From positions 1-64,000 of the forward strand of contig JAEZFD010000013.1 of the NCBI GenBank assembly GCA_023417655.1: a stretch of DNA of 64,000 bases, written 5' to 3'. A program made the position numbers and the translations under genes. Every line of letters begins with the position of its first letter. The stretch's first letter is position 1. The notes beneath the pieces are model-generated. The model did not search any database. It was not told where the DNA came from and was given only the letters and a program-made list of their open reading frames with translations. Positions 18,406 through 27,812 of the stretch are shown one piece after another. The DNA is from Planctomycetota bacterium. GTDB taxonomy: Bacteria; Planctomycetota; Planctomycetia; Planctomycetales; Planctomycetaceae.

Positions 18406-18870
18406 CGTCAGCACTCCTCAAACTGGACCTGTTCACCGTCTCTCTCCCGCAGACCAACGACTGCGATTGAGAATGTCCCGTGATCGGAACTGAAAGACGG
18501 AAAACCCGGTCGCGAATTCACTCGAGATGGTGTTCTCTGCCAAGAGATCGAATTCCCATGGCAGAAAATCGTCGCAACCTCTTGTCAAACCAGACTTTGC
18601 CGGCCAGCACAAGGTCATAAAAACGACAGCGGGAATCTTACCGCAAATAAGGGTCGCCAACAATGCTCAGGCAGGGCAATTCAGATCGCTTTTAATCGTC
18701 CACAACAAACGACTACACAATGAGTTATTGCCGATCGAAAGCAGCTGAACAAACCGGCCGGGCCGAATACGTGAATGGCCGCCAGAATCGAAATGAATCA
18801 GGTCGGCGAAAACGTCCTGACGATCCTGCCTTGATGAAAAGAGAGGCTGACTTCCCAGCGATGAAGAGCG
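18406..18870. other. Upstream region of gyrA
   Basis: Separates gyrA from the upstream kinase-like gene on the same strand and should hold the gyrA promoter. Apart from the AGGAG ribosome site at 18414-18418 I see no reliable promoter, terminator or gene. Confidence 0.4.
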
Positions 18871-21171
18871 TCAGCGGAGAGGTCGCACGGGGAGGCGTTT
18901 GGGATCCGCGCCGGGGTCCTCAGGAGAATAGCGGACCGGGAGCGAATCGATCTGCAGACGGTCCCGCCCGTTGTTCCCGGGGACAAAGCGATAGCTGCCG
19001 CTCAGCAGACCATCAACAATCAAGTTCTGGCTGTCGAGCTCGTCGAGCACCTGTGTCTCACGGTTCCGAGAGAGAGCCAGAATGATCTCCCGCGCGGTAA
19101 CCAGCCCCTGCGCGGCGATCTCGACATGCTTGTCCCAGGCCGCCGTTATACCGCTTCCATCAAGCTCGATGAGCCCTTCCCCCAGAGCCAGGTCGACCAG
19201 ACTGTCGGCTCCCTGAATGGAGATCAGCCCTGATTGCTGAAGCAGTCGGCCGGTCGGCAACGAGACCAGTGGTCCGCACCCGCGGAAGGTGCAGGCATTA
19301 AACATCACCGGCACTCTCAGGCCAGAGCGAGCTCCCTGATCCAGCTTCAGATGCACCCGAAGTCCTTCGGTCTGAACATTCTGCAGCAACGCCGAGGAGA
19401 GCGGTCCGGAAACCTGAATCAGGTCCCCCTGCCCCAGAAACTCGGAATCCCGCACCAGCAACTGCGCCGCAGCCAGTGGATCAACCACATTCCAGCTGAA
19501 CAGAACGGCTTCCTCAGAGGCCCCCTGACTCATCGCAAGGGAATGATCGATCACAATGGTCTGGGACTGAATCTGGACCGGACGAGACAGCGGGGAGGCT
19601 TCCGTCTCATGAACAACAATGCGAACGTGTTCCATTCGCAGCTTGGAGGCGTGCAACCGCAGCGGCGCCGACTTCACATGAATGGTGGCCGGGCGGGAGG
19701 GATCAGTCGTGACCAGCAGGCTCTCTGTTGAAATCACGTCCCCTGCGAGGTACTCAGCATCTGCTTCCAGAAGCAGGCGATCTCCTTCCACAGCGGGGAG
19801 AGGTCGCAAGGGTCTCTCGCTCTCCGAATTCGCGTGATCGGCGGCGGCAGCGGAGTCAGCGATCGGAGCGGGAGAGTTGTCAGACGTGATCTTGATGTCG
19901 GCGTCCCCCCCCAGTTCAACGGTCTGTCTGCTCTGAAATGTGGGAACAGTGGCCGCGACAACGGTGGTGGCTTCAGCACGGCCGAGTCGAGGAATTCCAA
20001 GTCGATCCCGCTGCCATGCTGCTCCGGCCAGCACCATCGTGAAGAAAAGACAGGCAGCCATTGCAGGCACACGGGACTTCCGACGCACATCGGGCCGTAG
20101 CCGTTGCGAAGGGGTGACCGTTTTAAAAGCTCGGGAGAATTGCCGGAGATTACGCCTGCGACTGGAAGGACCGGCCAGCTGCTGACGCACATCCGCGAAT
20201 GTCTGCATCCGGCGTGTCACATCACGGGCCGTCATATTCCGGATGAGTGACGCGAGGGATTCAGAGGTCTCTGGCGCGATCGTGCGAACATCCGGAACGG
20301 AACGCGTGCGATGCGCAGTGAGCTTCGCCAGTGGATCCATCAGCAGGAACGGAGGCCGCCCTGCCAGCAGCTGCCAAAGGACGCATCCCAGCGAATAAAT
20401 TTCACTCGGAACCGACGCCCGGCGCGGGCTGTCAATCCGCTCGGGAGCCATCGAGTCCCCGGCGTCGTCAGGTAACCGTGTATGAATGGTGATCGAGGGA
20501 GAGCATGCTGCAAGGAGTCCCCAGTTCAGCAGAGCGACTTCCCCATGATCTCCGAGCCAGAAGTTCGTCAGCCGCAGATCCCCATGCAAAGCATAAGGTT
20601 CAGCTGTCTGGAGCTGACGAATCACCTCCAGTGCAAGCTGACGCACCACTTCCTCAGGGAATCGTCCACGCCTGACCAGCAGTTTCGAAAGCGACTCCCC
20701 GGCATGCGCGGGACTAATCAGGCAAAGCTGATTTCCTTCGAGAAAAGCATCGTGAGGCAATCCTGGAATCCGATCGCGGACGATGGCCAGATTTCTCAGC
20801 GTCTGGGTCAGTCGATTTAACGCTTCTTCACTTTCACGCGGGTCAGTTCCAACTCGCGATAGCAGGAGCGCCGACTTGCGTCCCCTTTCTCGGGTTTCCA
20901 CGACTGGGAGGACGGGATCAAGAACACGCGGGGTTTGCAGAACATACTTCCCTCCATGAATCAGTTCTGCTCCTTGACCGCTTTCCAGGCATCGACCCTG
21001 GAACGGGGTCAGCGAGCCGATCGAGACCAAGGCATCAATCCACACGGTCTCAGTGACGGGCAGCCCTCGGGCCAACCGACGAACCGTCCTCGCTGCCCGT
21101 TTCAAATCCCCAGGAATTGAAACGTTCAGAGCGGCCAGTTGATTTCTGAGGTCCTGTGAAGGCAATTCCAT
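18871..21171 (-). CDS. Kinase-like membrane protein, probable pseudokinase
   Basis: The 766-aa product has an N-terminal region with a Ser/Thr-kinase fold. HGDLRLTN (196-203) stands for the catalytic HRDLKxxN, NWG (216-218) for DFG, and APE (242-244) and EIYSLGCVLWQLLAGRPPF for the C-lobe. The DFG Asp is Asn and no VAIK lysine or glycine-rich loop is evident, so it is probably inactive or weakly active. One membrane helix (about 368-387) follows. The roughly 380-residue C-terminal part is outside and looks repetitive and beta-rich. The longest frame starts at 21333, but its first 54 residues look non-coding; ATG 21171 is preferred. The role may be regulatory or scaffolding. It is divergent from the next lipoprotein gene. 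Confidence 0.8.
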   Translation of the reverse strand: MELPSQDLRNQLAALNVSIPGDLKRAARTVRRLARGLPVTETVWIDALVSIGSLTPFQGRCLESGQGAELIHGGKYVLQTPRVLDPVLPVVETRERGRKSALLLSRVGTDPRESEEALNRLTQTLRNLAIVRDRIPGLPHDAFLEGNQLCLISPAHAGESLSKLLVRRGRFPEEVVRQLALEVIRQLQTAEPYALHGDLRLTNFWLGDHGEVALLNWGLLAACSPSITIHTRLPDDAGDSMAPERIDSPRRASVPSEIYSLGCVLWQLLAGRPPFLLMDPLAKLTAHRTRSVPDVRTIAPETSESLASLIRNMTARDVTRRMQTFADVRQQLAGPSSRRRNLRQFSRAFKTVTPSQRLRPDVRRKSRVPAMAACLFFTMVLAGAAWQRDRLGIPRLGRAEATTVVAATVPTFQSRQTVELGGDADIKITSDNSPAPIADSAAAADHANSESERPLRPLPAVEGDRLLLEADAEYLAGDVISTESLLVTTDPSRPATIHVKSAPLRLHASKLRMEHVRIVVHETEASPLSRPVQIQSQTIVIDHSLAMSQGASEEAVLFSWNVVDPLAAAQLLVRDSEFLGQGDLIQVSGPLSSALLQNVQTEGLRVHLKLDQGARSGLRVPVMFNACTFRGCGPLVSLPTGRLLQQSGLISIQGADSLVDLALGEGLIELDGSGITAAWDKHVEIAAQGLVTAREIILALSRNRETQVLDELDSQNLIVDGLLSGSYRFVPGNNGRDRLQIDSLPVRYSPEDPGADPKRLPVRPLR

Positions 21172-21480
21172 TCCGCCGACATCCTGTCCGCAAGAAAAGC
21201 AGGGTGTTATGGCAGAAACTGCCGGTCGAGAGCAATGTCGGTTTCGGCAATGTGAAAATAGTCCGACGGGGGCCTGATCTGATCTTGTGTTTCTCAAGCC
21301 GCGATTTGATTCGCGTGGCTTCGGTTCTGGCAACTGCCGATAAGCTCAGCACGGAACAGGCTCTCCACCAGAGTCCCTGATCGCCGATTGCCTGGATTTC
21401 GCCAGAGACCATTTCGCTCAGCGCGAGTGGGGCAGGCGATTCCAAATCGAACGGAACAGGATCGACCGGAATCAGTTTTC
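21172..21480. other. Divergent intergenic region
   Basis: Lies between the kinase-like gene and the Cys-rich lipoprotein and should carry promoters in both directions. None could be assigned with confidence, and no gene is seen. Confidence 0.4.
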
Positions 21481-22101
21481 ATGAGAATTGTTGCTCTCAT
21501 CACTGTCCTGATGGTCAGTGGCTGCCACCTGATGGGGCGGTCCACAGGCTGCGATCCCGTTGCATCCGCTGACTTCCAGCAGGGACAAACTGACTGCGAG
21601 GAAAGCTGCCGCACTTGCAGTCCGATCTCCTGGAGCTGCGAACTCGTGGCGAAGATGACACACGGCTGTTTGGGACATCACCCCAAATACTCCCGATTTC
21701 ATGACAACATGCTGACCCGACACGACGCACGCAAGCTGGCCTGCCGGGAGCTGCATGCCAACAAGTGCCCGGGCTGTGTCGGTTGTGATTACCGAAAAGG
21801 CTACGAGCAGGCGTTCATTGACGTCTCTTTGGGAGCAACCGGCGACGTTCCGGCATTGCCTCCGGCGAACTTCTGGACGAACTGTGCCCGAACCCCGGGC
21901 GGACATGAAAAGGCTCGCGACTGGTTTCAGGGATACGCCGACGGGGCAATCGCAGCGAAAGCGATTTATGAGCCTTACAACAAAGTCGCAGCATCGCAAT
22001 TTTATGTAGCTGATTGGCCGGAGGTCGGGCCGGCACGGCAAACTCCGAATGCGCAATGGTCTTCTACACCCACCCCGGTGTCTGGAACTCCTGAGTATTA
22101 A
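21481..22101 (+). CDS. Cys-rich lipoprotein
   Basis: The 206-aa protein starts with a lipoprotein signal peptide ending in the lipobox VSGC (Cys15). The mature part holds many cysteines (about a dozen), in particular CEESCRTC near 40-47 and CPGCVGC near 97-103, and is expected to be disulphide-bonded or metal-binding outside the cytoplasm. The segment DYRKGYEQAFIDVS and a second GYADG segment look like internally related helices (RKGYEQAFxD and FQGYADGAIA). The function is unknown. It is followed 316 bases later by a polysaccharide-export lipoprotein, so a cell-envelope role is plausible. ATG 21481 is chosen because it starts the signal peptide; upstream codons in the frame do not look coding. 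Confidence 0.75.
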   Translation: MRIVALITVLMVSGCHLMGRSTGCDPVASADFQQGQTDCEESCRTCSPISWSCELVAKMTHGCLGHHPKYSRFHDNMLTRHDARKLACRELHANKCPGCVGCDYRKGYEQAFIDVSLGATGDVPALPPANFWTNCARTPGGHEKARDWFQGYADGAIAAKAIYEPYNKVAASQFYVADWPEVGPARQTPNAQWSSTPTPVSGTPEY

Positions 22102-22417
22102 GAAATCGGTCAGAAATGAGATTCCACAGGAATTGAGCCGTGGGCAATGGCACTGACTGAACGACTGAATGAATCACTGAATGAGAATGAGTCGGGACCG
22201 GTCAGAATTCAGGCGGATGGAATTCGCCTCAAAGGAATGACCGGAACTCGCAAGATTTGTCGAAGCAATTGAGAAACGAGATTCGATCGTCAAACGACAG
22301 GGAACGGTTCAACACCGCACTGCTGAAAATCCAGAACAATCCTGACGCAGCTCCTGTCAACATGTGATCGATTTCACGAACCCGAATGGATTGGGTTCTC
22401 CCGCCACGGAAGGTCTG
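22102..22417. other. Leader region of the polysaccharide export gene
   Basis: No gene. A degenerate tract of ACTGAATGA-like repeats lies at 22152-22190. The ribosome site GGAAGG (22408-22413) decides the downstream start. Confidence 0.45.
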
Positions 22418-24577
22418 ATGAGTACAATCTCCAGCGCCAACAGATCACCTGCCCTGCCTGCTTCAAGGGCGAGGCAGACCTGCCTGTCATTGGTCGTGAT
22501 GACTAATGTGCTGCTGGTCATGACCAGTGGCTCAGGCTGCACTGCGCTGCATCCCGTCCGCGGAGTGCCGGCGTCTTACTTGCCAGATCAGTTCATCGGT
22601 CCTTCTCGCGATAACAAGCGGACAATCGACCTGAGCCTGCTGGTGCGATCTCAACCTGATCAGTATCGCGTCGCCTCAGGGGACGTTCTTTCAATCTTTG
22701 TCCCTCGCGTGCTGGGTGTTGAAACAACCGAAGTTAACTCGGTCGGAATCTCTCCTCCGATCAACATGCCGACTTCAATTGAAGACCCGCCAACCGTCGG
22801 CTATCCGATCCAGGTGCGGGACGATGACACCATTTCTCTGCCACAGATCCCGCCACTCCCCGTCGGAGGAATGACGCTGTTCGAAGTCGAACAGGCGATC
22901 TTCAAGGCCTATACCGAGACCCACAAGATCCTGAATCCTCAGGAAGCCCTTGTGATGGTCAGCCTTCAGCGTCCTCGAATCACGCGAGTGCTGGTCGTCA
23001 GACAGGAAGCAACGACCAATCTGACACCAATGACCGGAGCAGGCGCCCTGAACGTCGGGACCACCGGCAAGGGGACCGCTCGGACTGTGACTCTCAAGGC
23101 TTATGAAAATGACGTTCTTCATGCCCTGGCCCGTGCGGAAGGTGTCGACGGTCTTCCAGGTCTGAATGCCGAGAATGTGATCTACATCATTCGCCGTCGC
23201 GCCCGTCACGGACAGGCGTCGACCCCTCAGATGATTCCGGTCACGCCTCAATACCCGCCGCAGCTACCAGCTCAGCAGTATCTGCCACCCGGAGACCCGA
23301 ACTACTGTCCTGCTCCTGAGACACCGCTGATGCCGGGACTTCCGCAGCCTGGATATCAGCAGCCCGGCTACCAGCAGCCTTCTCACCTGCAGCCCCAATA
23401 TCAGCCTCACACGAGTGCTTTCGATCAGTACCGGTCAGCCACCCAGATCCAGCAGGTTTCCGGAAACATCGACCCGCGTCAGTCTTTCATTCAGACCGCG
23501 GGCTATGAATACGCAGCCGAGCCCCACGCCGAAAATGGAGTTGCCGGGCAATTCCGTCGTGACTCCGCGATCATGCCGGTTCAGCACACCATGGGCTCTC
23601 AAGGAATGACGGGTCCTCAGAATCCGCCCCCTTATTTCCCATCGCAAGGAGCCCCCGGAATCCAGGGCAACTATCGTGATGCACGAACCCAGCACGCATA
23701 CGCACAGGGTCAGATGAATCCGCTGTCAACCGGATATCGAACCCCTGATGCCTATGGGCAGCATGTTCAACCGACGCAGTATCAGCAGGTCCTGTCGACA
23801 CCTGACGCTGGGCCAATGCCAGCAGCAAATCCACTTCCTACGCCGGCCACGGGTCATTCTTTGGGGATCGTTCCGCCGCCAGCCCCCACGCAAGCGGTGC
23901 CGCAGATTTCACCGCAAGCCCCATCACAGGTCCCGCCGCATGCACAGTACTCTGCTCCGGCGTCCATAACTCCAATCCCCGCGCCCGTTATGGAGGGCTC
24001 CAACGTGGAAGCGAGTTGGACTCACATGTTGAACGGATTCGATCCGACGATCGACAACCCGAATGTGATCCGCATTCCAGTTCGACTCGGGCCGGGTGAG
24101 AATCCACACATTACCGAAGAGCAGATCACGCTGTATGACGGTGATATCATCTTCATCGAATCCCGTGAAACGGAAGTCTTCTACACGGCCGGTCTGCTCG
24201 GAGGCGGTCAGTACACACTGCCTCGTGATTATGATCTCGGCGTGCTGGAAGCGGTTTCAATCGCGGAAAGCCGTGGGAACGCAGGCAACAACGTGATCCG
24301 CTCAGCGGGAGGGGTCTCGGCCCTGAATCAGGACATTTCCACCAGCGCTAGCCGACTGGCGATCATTCGCACATTGCCAAATGGAAAGCGGATCACGATC
24401 GAAGTCGACTTGCGGAAGGCGATGCGATATCGGGAAGAAAACATCCGCATTCAGCCAGGCGATGTTCTGGTGCTGCAGTACACCTTCCCGGAAGCCATCG
24501 GTGCATTCACTCAGCGATATCTGCTGGAAGGTGCAGTCTTCGGAATCGCGGCAGGCATCCTCACTCAGGGCAGATAA
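22418..24577 (+). CDS. Polysaccharide export (Wza-like) lipoprotein
   Basis: The 719-aa protein matches outer-membrane polysaccharide export proteins. It has a long signal peptide with a lipobox at GSGC (Cys41) and a Poly_export domain (about residues 68-190, starting DQYRVASGDVLSIFVP). A first SLBB-like domain (about 210-270) is followed by a Pro/Gln/Tyr-rich insert of roughly 250 residues with tandem GYQQP units, and a second SLBB-like domain (about 545-640). A hydrophobic C terminus (GAVFGIAAGIL) may cross the membrane. GGAAGG four bases before ATG 22418 decides the start over the GTG at 22364. The low-complexity insert between SLBB domains is unlike Wza of enterobacteria. No other capsule genes are nearby. 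Confidence 0.85.
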   Translation: MSTISSANRSPALPASRARQTCLSLVVMTNVLLVMTSGSGCTALHPVRGVPASYLPDQFIGPSRDNKRTIDLSLLVRSQPDQYRVASGDVLSIFVPRVLGVETTEVNSVGISPPINMPTSIEDPPTVGYPIQVRDDDTISLPQIPPLPVGGMTLFEVEQAIFKAYTETHKILNPQEALVMVSLQRPRITRVLVVRQEATTNLTPMTGAGALNVGTTGKGTARTVTLKAYENDVLHALARAEGVDGLPGLNAENVIYIIRRRARHGQASTPQMIPVTPQYPPQLPAQQYLPPGDPNYCPAPETPLMPGLPQPGYQQPGYQQPSHLQPQYQPHTSAFDQYRSATQIQQVSGNIDPRQSFIQTAGYEYAAEPHAENGVAGQFRRDSAIMPVQHTMGSQGMTGPQNPPPYFPSQGAPGIQGNYRDARTQHAYAQGQMNPLSTGYRTPDAYGQHVQPTQYQQVLSTPDAGPMPAANPLPTPATGHSLGIVPPPAPTQAVPQISPQAPSQVPPHAQYSAPASITPIPAPVMEGSNVEASWTHMLNGFDPTIDNPNVIRIPVRLGPGENPHITEEQITLYDGDIIFIESRETEVFYTAGLLGGGQYTLPRDYDLGVLEAVSIAESRGNAGNNVIRSAGGVSALNQDISTSASRLAIIRTLPNGKRITIEVDLRKAMRYREENIRIQPGDVLVLQYTFPEAIGAFTQRYLLEGAVFGIAAGILTQGR

Positions 24578-24623
24578 GCCGCAGCTCCTGTGCAGCCACA
24601 TGTCCTGATCAGGTACAGTCGGG

Positions 24624-24652
24624 GCTCTCCCACCGAACTCGAGTGGGAGAGC
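24624..24652 (+). terminator. Possible terminator after the export gene
   Basis: A perfect 10-bp stem (GCTCTCCCAC with GTGGGAGAGC, 9-base loop) 46 bases after the stop. The following bases (ATTCCGTT) have only a weak T run, so it may be Rho-assisted or just a structure between convergent genes. Confidence 0.4.
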
Positions 24653-24689
24653 ATTCCGTTCCTCGAGCCATCGCCGACAGGACGCAGAC

Positions 24690-24866
24690 TCATCCGTTCT
24701 GCAGGTCGCGAATCTGCTGCTGGATGGTGGCGATTTCCTTCTCCAGCTTGGGAATCTCCGCAGGATCATCCGGCTGCTTCTTGGCACCGGAAAGTTGTTG
24801 CTGCAGATTGGTCAACTTCTTTTTCAGCGAATCAATCTGCTTCTGATTCTTCTTATTTACCGCCAT
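24690..24866 (-). CDS. Small coiled-coil protein (MAVNKKN type)
   Basis: The 58-aa protein begins MAVNKKNQKQIDSLKKKLTN and is one continuous amphipathic helix of Lys, Leu, Gln and Glu, with a short break at a KKQPDDPAEIPKLE segment. It should form a helical hairpin or dimer. Small proteins of this pattern recur in planctomycetes and other bacteria as far as I recall, with no known function. ATG 24866 is preferred over an upstream in-frame ATG at 24893 because of the conserved-looking MAVNKKN start and the AGGGTGA just before it. Confidence 0.75.
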   Translation of the reverse strand: MAVNKKNQKQIDSLKKKLTNLQQQLSGAKKQPDDPAEIPKLEKEIATIQQQIRDLQNG

Positions 24867-25052
24867 TTCACCCTGTCCTGTCGAAGTGATCATCGAGTCA
24901 TTGCGTGACGGACACTATAATGAAAAGTCTCCCGCTCCTGCCTCAGTTCACACCCGGAATTTCCATCAGATCATAAACGGACAGGGTCACTCAGGGAGAG
25001 CCGGGGATCGCTCTGGCGGAAGTATGAGGACGACAGCCCAAAGGATGAGTCG

Positions 25053-26279
25053 GTGACACGAGCGGAAGCAGCGGAACAGAATGAATTGCTGGCGGAATTC
25101 CGTGGATTTCTGGATCGCCAGGAACTGATCTCCGTGATTCTGGCTCGCCCTCATAGGTCATTCCGCGATGCTCCGCGGAAACAGACGGTCCGTCCTGTCA
25201 CCATCAAATCACAGCTGCTGTTTCAATGGGAGCAGCAGTTCGATCGCCAGCAGACACACGTCAACAGGACAGCAAAAGAGACCGCAGATCACTTCTCAGA
25301 GGTCTTTCCTGAGATTTATCAGGAGGTCTACTTCTTCACCCGAACCGTCGACCTCGTCGCACGTGTAACTCCGCGAGGAATCACCATCCAGCGCAAAGCC
25401 CCGCGTGAATTGCCTCAGGCTGTGACGGCGCATGACCGGAAGAAGGCTCATCTGCTGGCCGAAGGGACACCCGTTCCGTTTCTCGTTGAACTGGGGGTGA
25501 TGACTCCGGAAGGGAAAGTCAAACAGGACAAACAGAAGAAGTTCCGACAGATCAATCGCTATCTGGAGATGATCAACGATGTGGTTGACGATTTGCCGAA
25601 GACCGGCGTACTGAAAATTGTCGACTTCGGATGCGGACTGAGCTATCTGACGTTTGCCCTGCATGATCTGTTTCACCGTCTGCTCGGACGTGAAGTCGAT
25701 CTCTTGGGGATCGATCAGAATCCGCATGTCATCGAACGCTGTCAGGCAATTGCAGGTCGACTCAACACGCCCGGGATTCGCTTTCAGTCAGGAAAGATCG
25801 AAACTGCCGCAGAGAGCGAATCGCCAGATTTGACTGTTTCTCTGCATGCCTGTGACACCGCCACAGATCAGGCACTGGCTTATTCTGTTTCAGTCGGTGC
25901 GAAAGTGATCCTCGCAGCTCCCTGCTGCCAGCATGAACTGGCAAAGAAGATTCAATCATCCTCATTGGAAGGGATGCTGAAGTTCGGTGCGATCAAAGAA
26001 CGATTCGCCAGTCTGGCAACGGACTCTCTCCGAGCGGCCGCTCTCGAAGTCGCTGGCTATCGCACCCAGATCCTTGAATTTATTGAGCTCGAACACACGC
26101 CCAAAAACCTTCTGATTCGAGCTGTCAGAAAAGAACAGATCTCTCCCGCAGCGACGGAGACCGCGCTCCAGCGTTACCGGACGTTGAAAGATCAGCTGGG
26201 AGGTGCTGAACTGGCGGTAGATCAAATCATCTCTGCCAGCAATATCTCTGTCAGCAATGCTCGAGACTCCGGAAGCTGA
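25053..26279 (+). CDS. SAM-dependent methyltransferase
   Basis: The 408-aa protein carries a class I methyltransferase domain in its second half. The SAM-binding motif I is VDFGCGLSYLTFAL (about residues 191-204), then LGIDQNPHVIERC as motif II, and SLHACDTATDQAL as motif IV. The region AAPCCQHEL has paired cysteines. The pattern fits the Methyltransf_32 group, some members of which act on RNA or proteins. The N-terminal 180 residues are specific to this family and include a Lys-rich segment (KVKQDKQKKFRQINRYLEM) that could bind RNA. The substrate is unknown. It starts at GTG 25053 with AAGGA about 9 bases upstream. It may be co-transcribed with cmk, 75 bases downstream. Confidence 0.8.
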   Translation: MTRAEAAEQNELLAEFRGFLDRQELISVILARPHRSFRDAPRKQTVRPVTIKSQLLFQWEQQFDRQQTHVNRTAKETADHFSEVFPEIYQEVYFFTRTVDLVARVTPRGITIQRKAPRELPQAVTAHDRKKAHLLAEGTPVPFLVELGVMTPEGKVKQDKQKKFRQINRYLEMINDVVDDLPKTGVLKIVDFGCGLSYLTFALHDLFHRLLGREVDLLGIDQNPHVIERCQAIAGRLNTPGIRFQSGKIETAAESESPDLTVSLHACDTATDQALAYSVSVGAKVILAAPCCQHELAKKIQSSSLEGMLKFGAIKERFASLATDSLRAAALEVAGYRTQILEFIELEHTPKNLLIRAVRKEQISPAATETALQRYRTLKDQLGGAELAVDQIISASNISVSNARDSGS

Positions 26280-26354
26280 AAGCGAATCCTTGACGGTAGC
26301 CGTCTCTCGCGCAAGACTGGGCATTAACCAATTCACCAGCTACGGAATCACTGC

Positions 26355-27020
26355 ATGATCGTCACGATCGATGGACCCGCCGGCACCGGCAAGAGCACCG
26401 TTGCCCGACGACTGGCCGAAGAGCTGGGCTTCCAGTTTCTCGACAGTGGCGCCATGTATCGGATGGTCGCTCTCAAGACGTTGCAGACCCAAATTGATTC
26501 AACCAATCACGCGGCATTAATTGCTCTCATTCACTCAACCTCCATCGACCTTTCCGAAGGCGGTTATCTCATGGATGGGGCGGATGTGAGTCAGGAAATC
26601 CGCACTCCCGAGGTCACACGCCTCGCTTCATTTGTTGCCCAGATTCCCGATGTGAGAGAGCTGCTCGTTCAACGCCAGCGGGACTTTGCCTCCAGCCGTA
26701 ACATCGTCTGCGAGGGACGCGACCAGGGGACGGTCGCATTCCCACATGCGGAATGCAAATTTTATCTGACTGCCACTGCGGAAGTGCGTGCCCGGCGACG
26801 TCTGATGGAACTGCAGTCACAAGGGAAGCCAGCGATTTTCGAAGAACTGCTGAGAGATCAGACGGCTCGCGACCGGCGCGATGAGGAACGTGAGGCCTCT
26901 CCCTTACGCCCTGCGGCCGATGCCGTGATTGTCGACACAACCGATCTCAGCATGGATGAGGTCATTGAAGTCTTACGGAATCAGATTCGGATTCGGCAGC
27001 AATCACTCCAGGCACAATAG
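26355..27020 (+). CDS. cmk: Cytidylate kinase
   Basis: The 221-aa enzyme phosphorylates CMP and dCMP. It begins MIVTIDGPAGTGKSTVARRL with the P-loop at residues 7-15, followed by LDSGAMYR, the CMP-binding pattern of the family. VCEGRDQGTVAFP and the lid segment RDRRDEEREASPLRPA are also characteristic, and the length is normal. In many cytidylate kinases the segment after the Arg is GRDIGT; here it is GRDQGT, a small change seen in other lineages. It follows the methyltransferase gene at 75 bases. Confidence 0.95.
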   Translation: MIVTIDGPAGTGKSTVARRLAEELGFQFLDSGAMYRMVALKTLQTQIDSTNHAALIALIHSTSIDLSEGGYLMDGADVSQEIRTPEVTRLASFVAQIPDVRELLVQRQRDFASSRNIVCEGRDQGTVAFPHAECKFYLTATAEVRARRRLMELQSQGKPAIFEELLRDQTARDRRDEEREASPLRPAADAVIVDTTDLSMDEVIEVLRNQIRIRQQSLQAQ

Positions 27021-27075
27021 CCGCATCGGGACGTCGATTGATTGACGAGTTGAGGCGCTTTGGAGTCTCAAAAAT

Positions 27076-27103
27076 TTGACTTCTCACTCCGTTACTTTAA
27101 GAT
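27076..27103 (+). promoter_or_regulatory. Candidate sigma70 promoter for the FHA gene
   Basis: TTGACT (27076-27081) and TAAGAT (27098-27103) are separated by 16 bases, about 110 bases upstream of the FHA protein start. Confidence 0.5.
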
Positions 27104-27211
27104 CAAATCAGCCCCCCAATGTGATCCCGGAGCGATTCAGCGGCACAGAATATTCATCCGGAACTCGAGGCATCTCTTCTCAATGCTACCAGACTACAGA
27201 ATTGAGCGAAC

Positions 27212-27685
27212 ATGTTAGGCGAGCTGGTCCCACAGGGTGGCGGTGACCCGATCCCGCTGTTACAGCCCAAACTGATCATTGGGCGTCGCAGCAACTGCGA
27301 CATCGTGTTGACCTTTCCGAACATTTCTTCGCAGCATTGCGAGCTGGAACTGATCAACAGTTACTGGCAGGTTCGAGACCTTCAGAGTCGGAACGGCGTG
27401 AAGGTCAACGGAGAACGGGTGACCACCCGCTTCCTGCGGCCGGGCGACGATCTCGAGATCGCCAAGAATCACTACCGCGTCCAGTATGAGCCGGCGGAAG
27501 ACGCTCCGCCGCCGCCGGAAGAAGATCCGTTCGCCATGAGCCTCCTGGAAAAAGCCGGACTGGAAAAGCGGGCGGAAGAACAGCGGAATCGACCTCGACT
27601 CCCGCCTGCTGCAAGGAACGCACCGGTTCAGCGCAAGTTCGACGCTGATGAAGATGCGGCAATGGACTGGCTGATGGGTGACTGA
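27212..27685 (+). CDS. FHA-domain protein
   Basis: The 157-aa protein has a forkhead-associated domain in residues 18-95, a phosphothreonine-binding fold. Key residues are GRRSNCD (Gly-Arg near 24-25), NISSQHCEL (the Ser and His that contact the phosphate) and SRNGVKVNG (the Asn-Gly turn). The C-terminal 60 residues are charged and Pro-rich, probably flexible, and end in an AMDWLMGD segment that looks like a short binding motif. In planctomycetes FHA proteins often read the output of Ser/Thr kinases; the partner here is not evident. It sits 127 bases before rsgA. Confidence 0.85.
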   Translation: MLGELVPQGGGDPIPLLQPKLIIGRRSNCDIVLTFPNISSQHCELELINSYWQVRDLQSRNGVKVNGERVTTRFLRPGDDLEIAKNHYRVQYEPAEDAPPPPEEDPFAMSLLEKAGLEKRAEEQRNRPRLPPAARNAPVQRKFDADEDAAMDWLMGD

Positions 27686-27812
27686 CCCAATGCGTCCCAT
27701 GCGTTTCTCCTTGAAACATGAGACACTGGCCGCCCGGACATCGCCCCACACAGAAAATAGATATCCCCAGCCTGAAGCACGGACGCGTCCGTGAATGTGA
27801 GTAAGTGACGGA

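Noticed and set aside
24624..24652. Perfect hairpin considered as a strong terminator
   Set aside because: Kept only as a weak call because the T run after the stem is poor on both strands.
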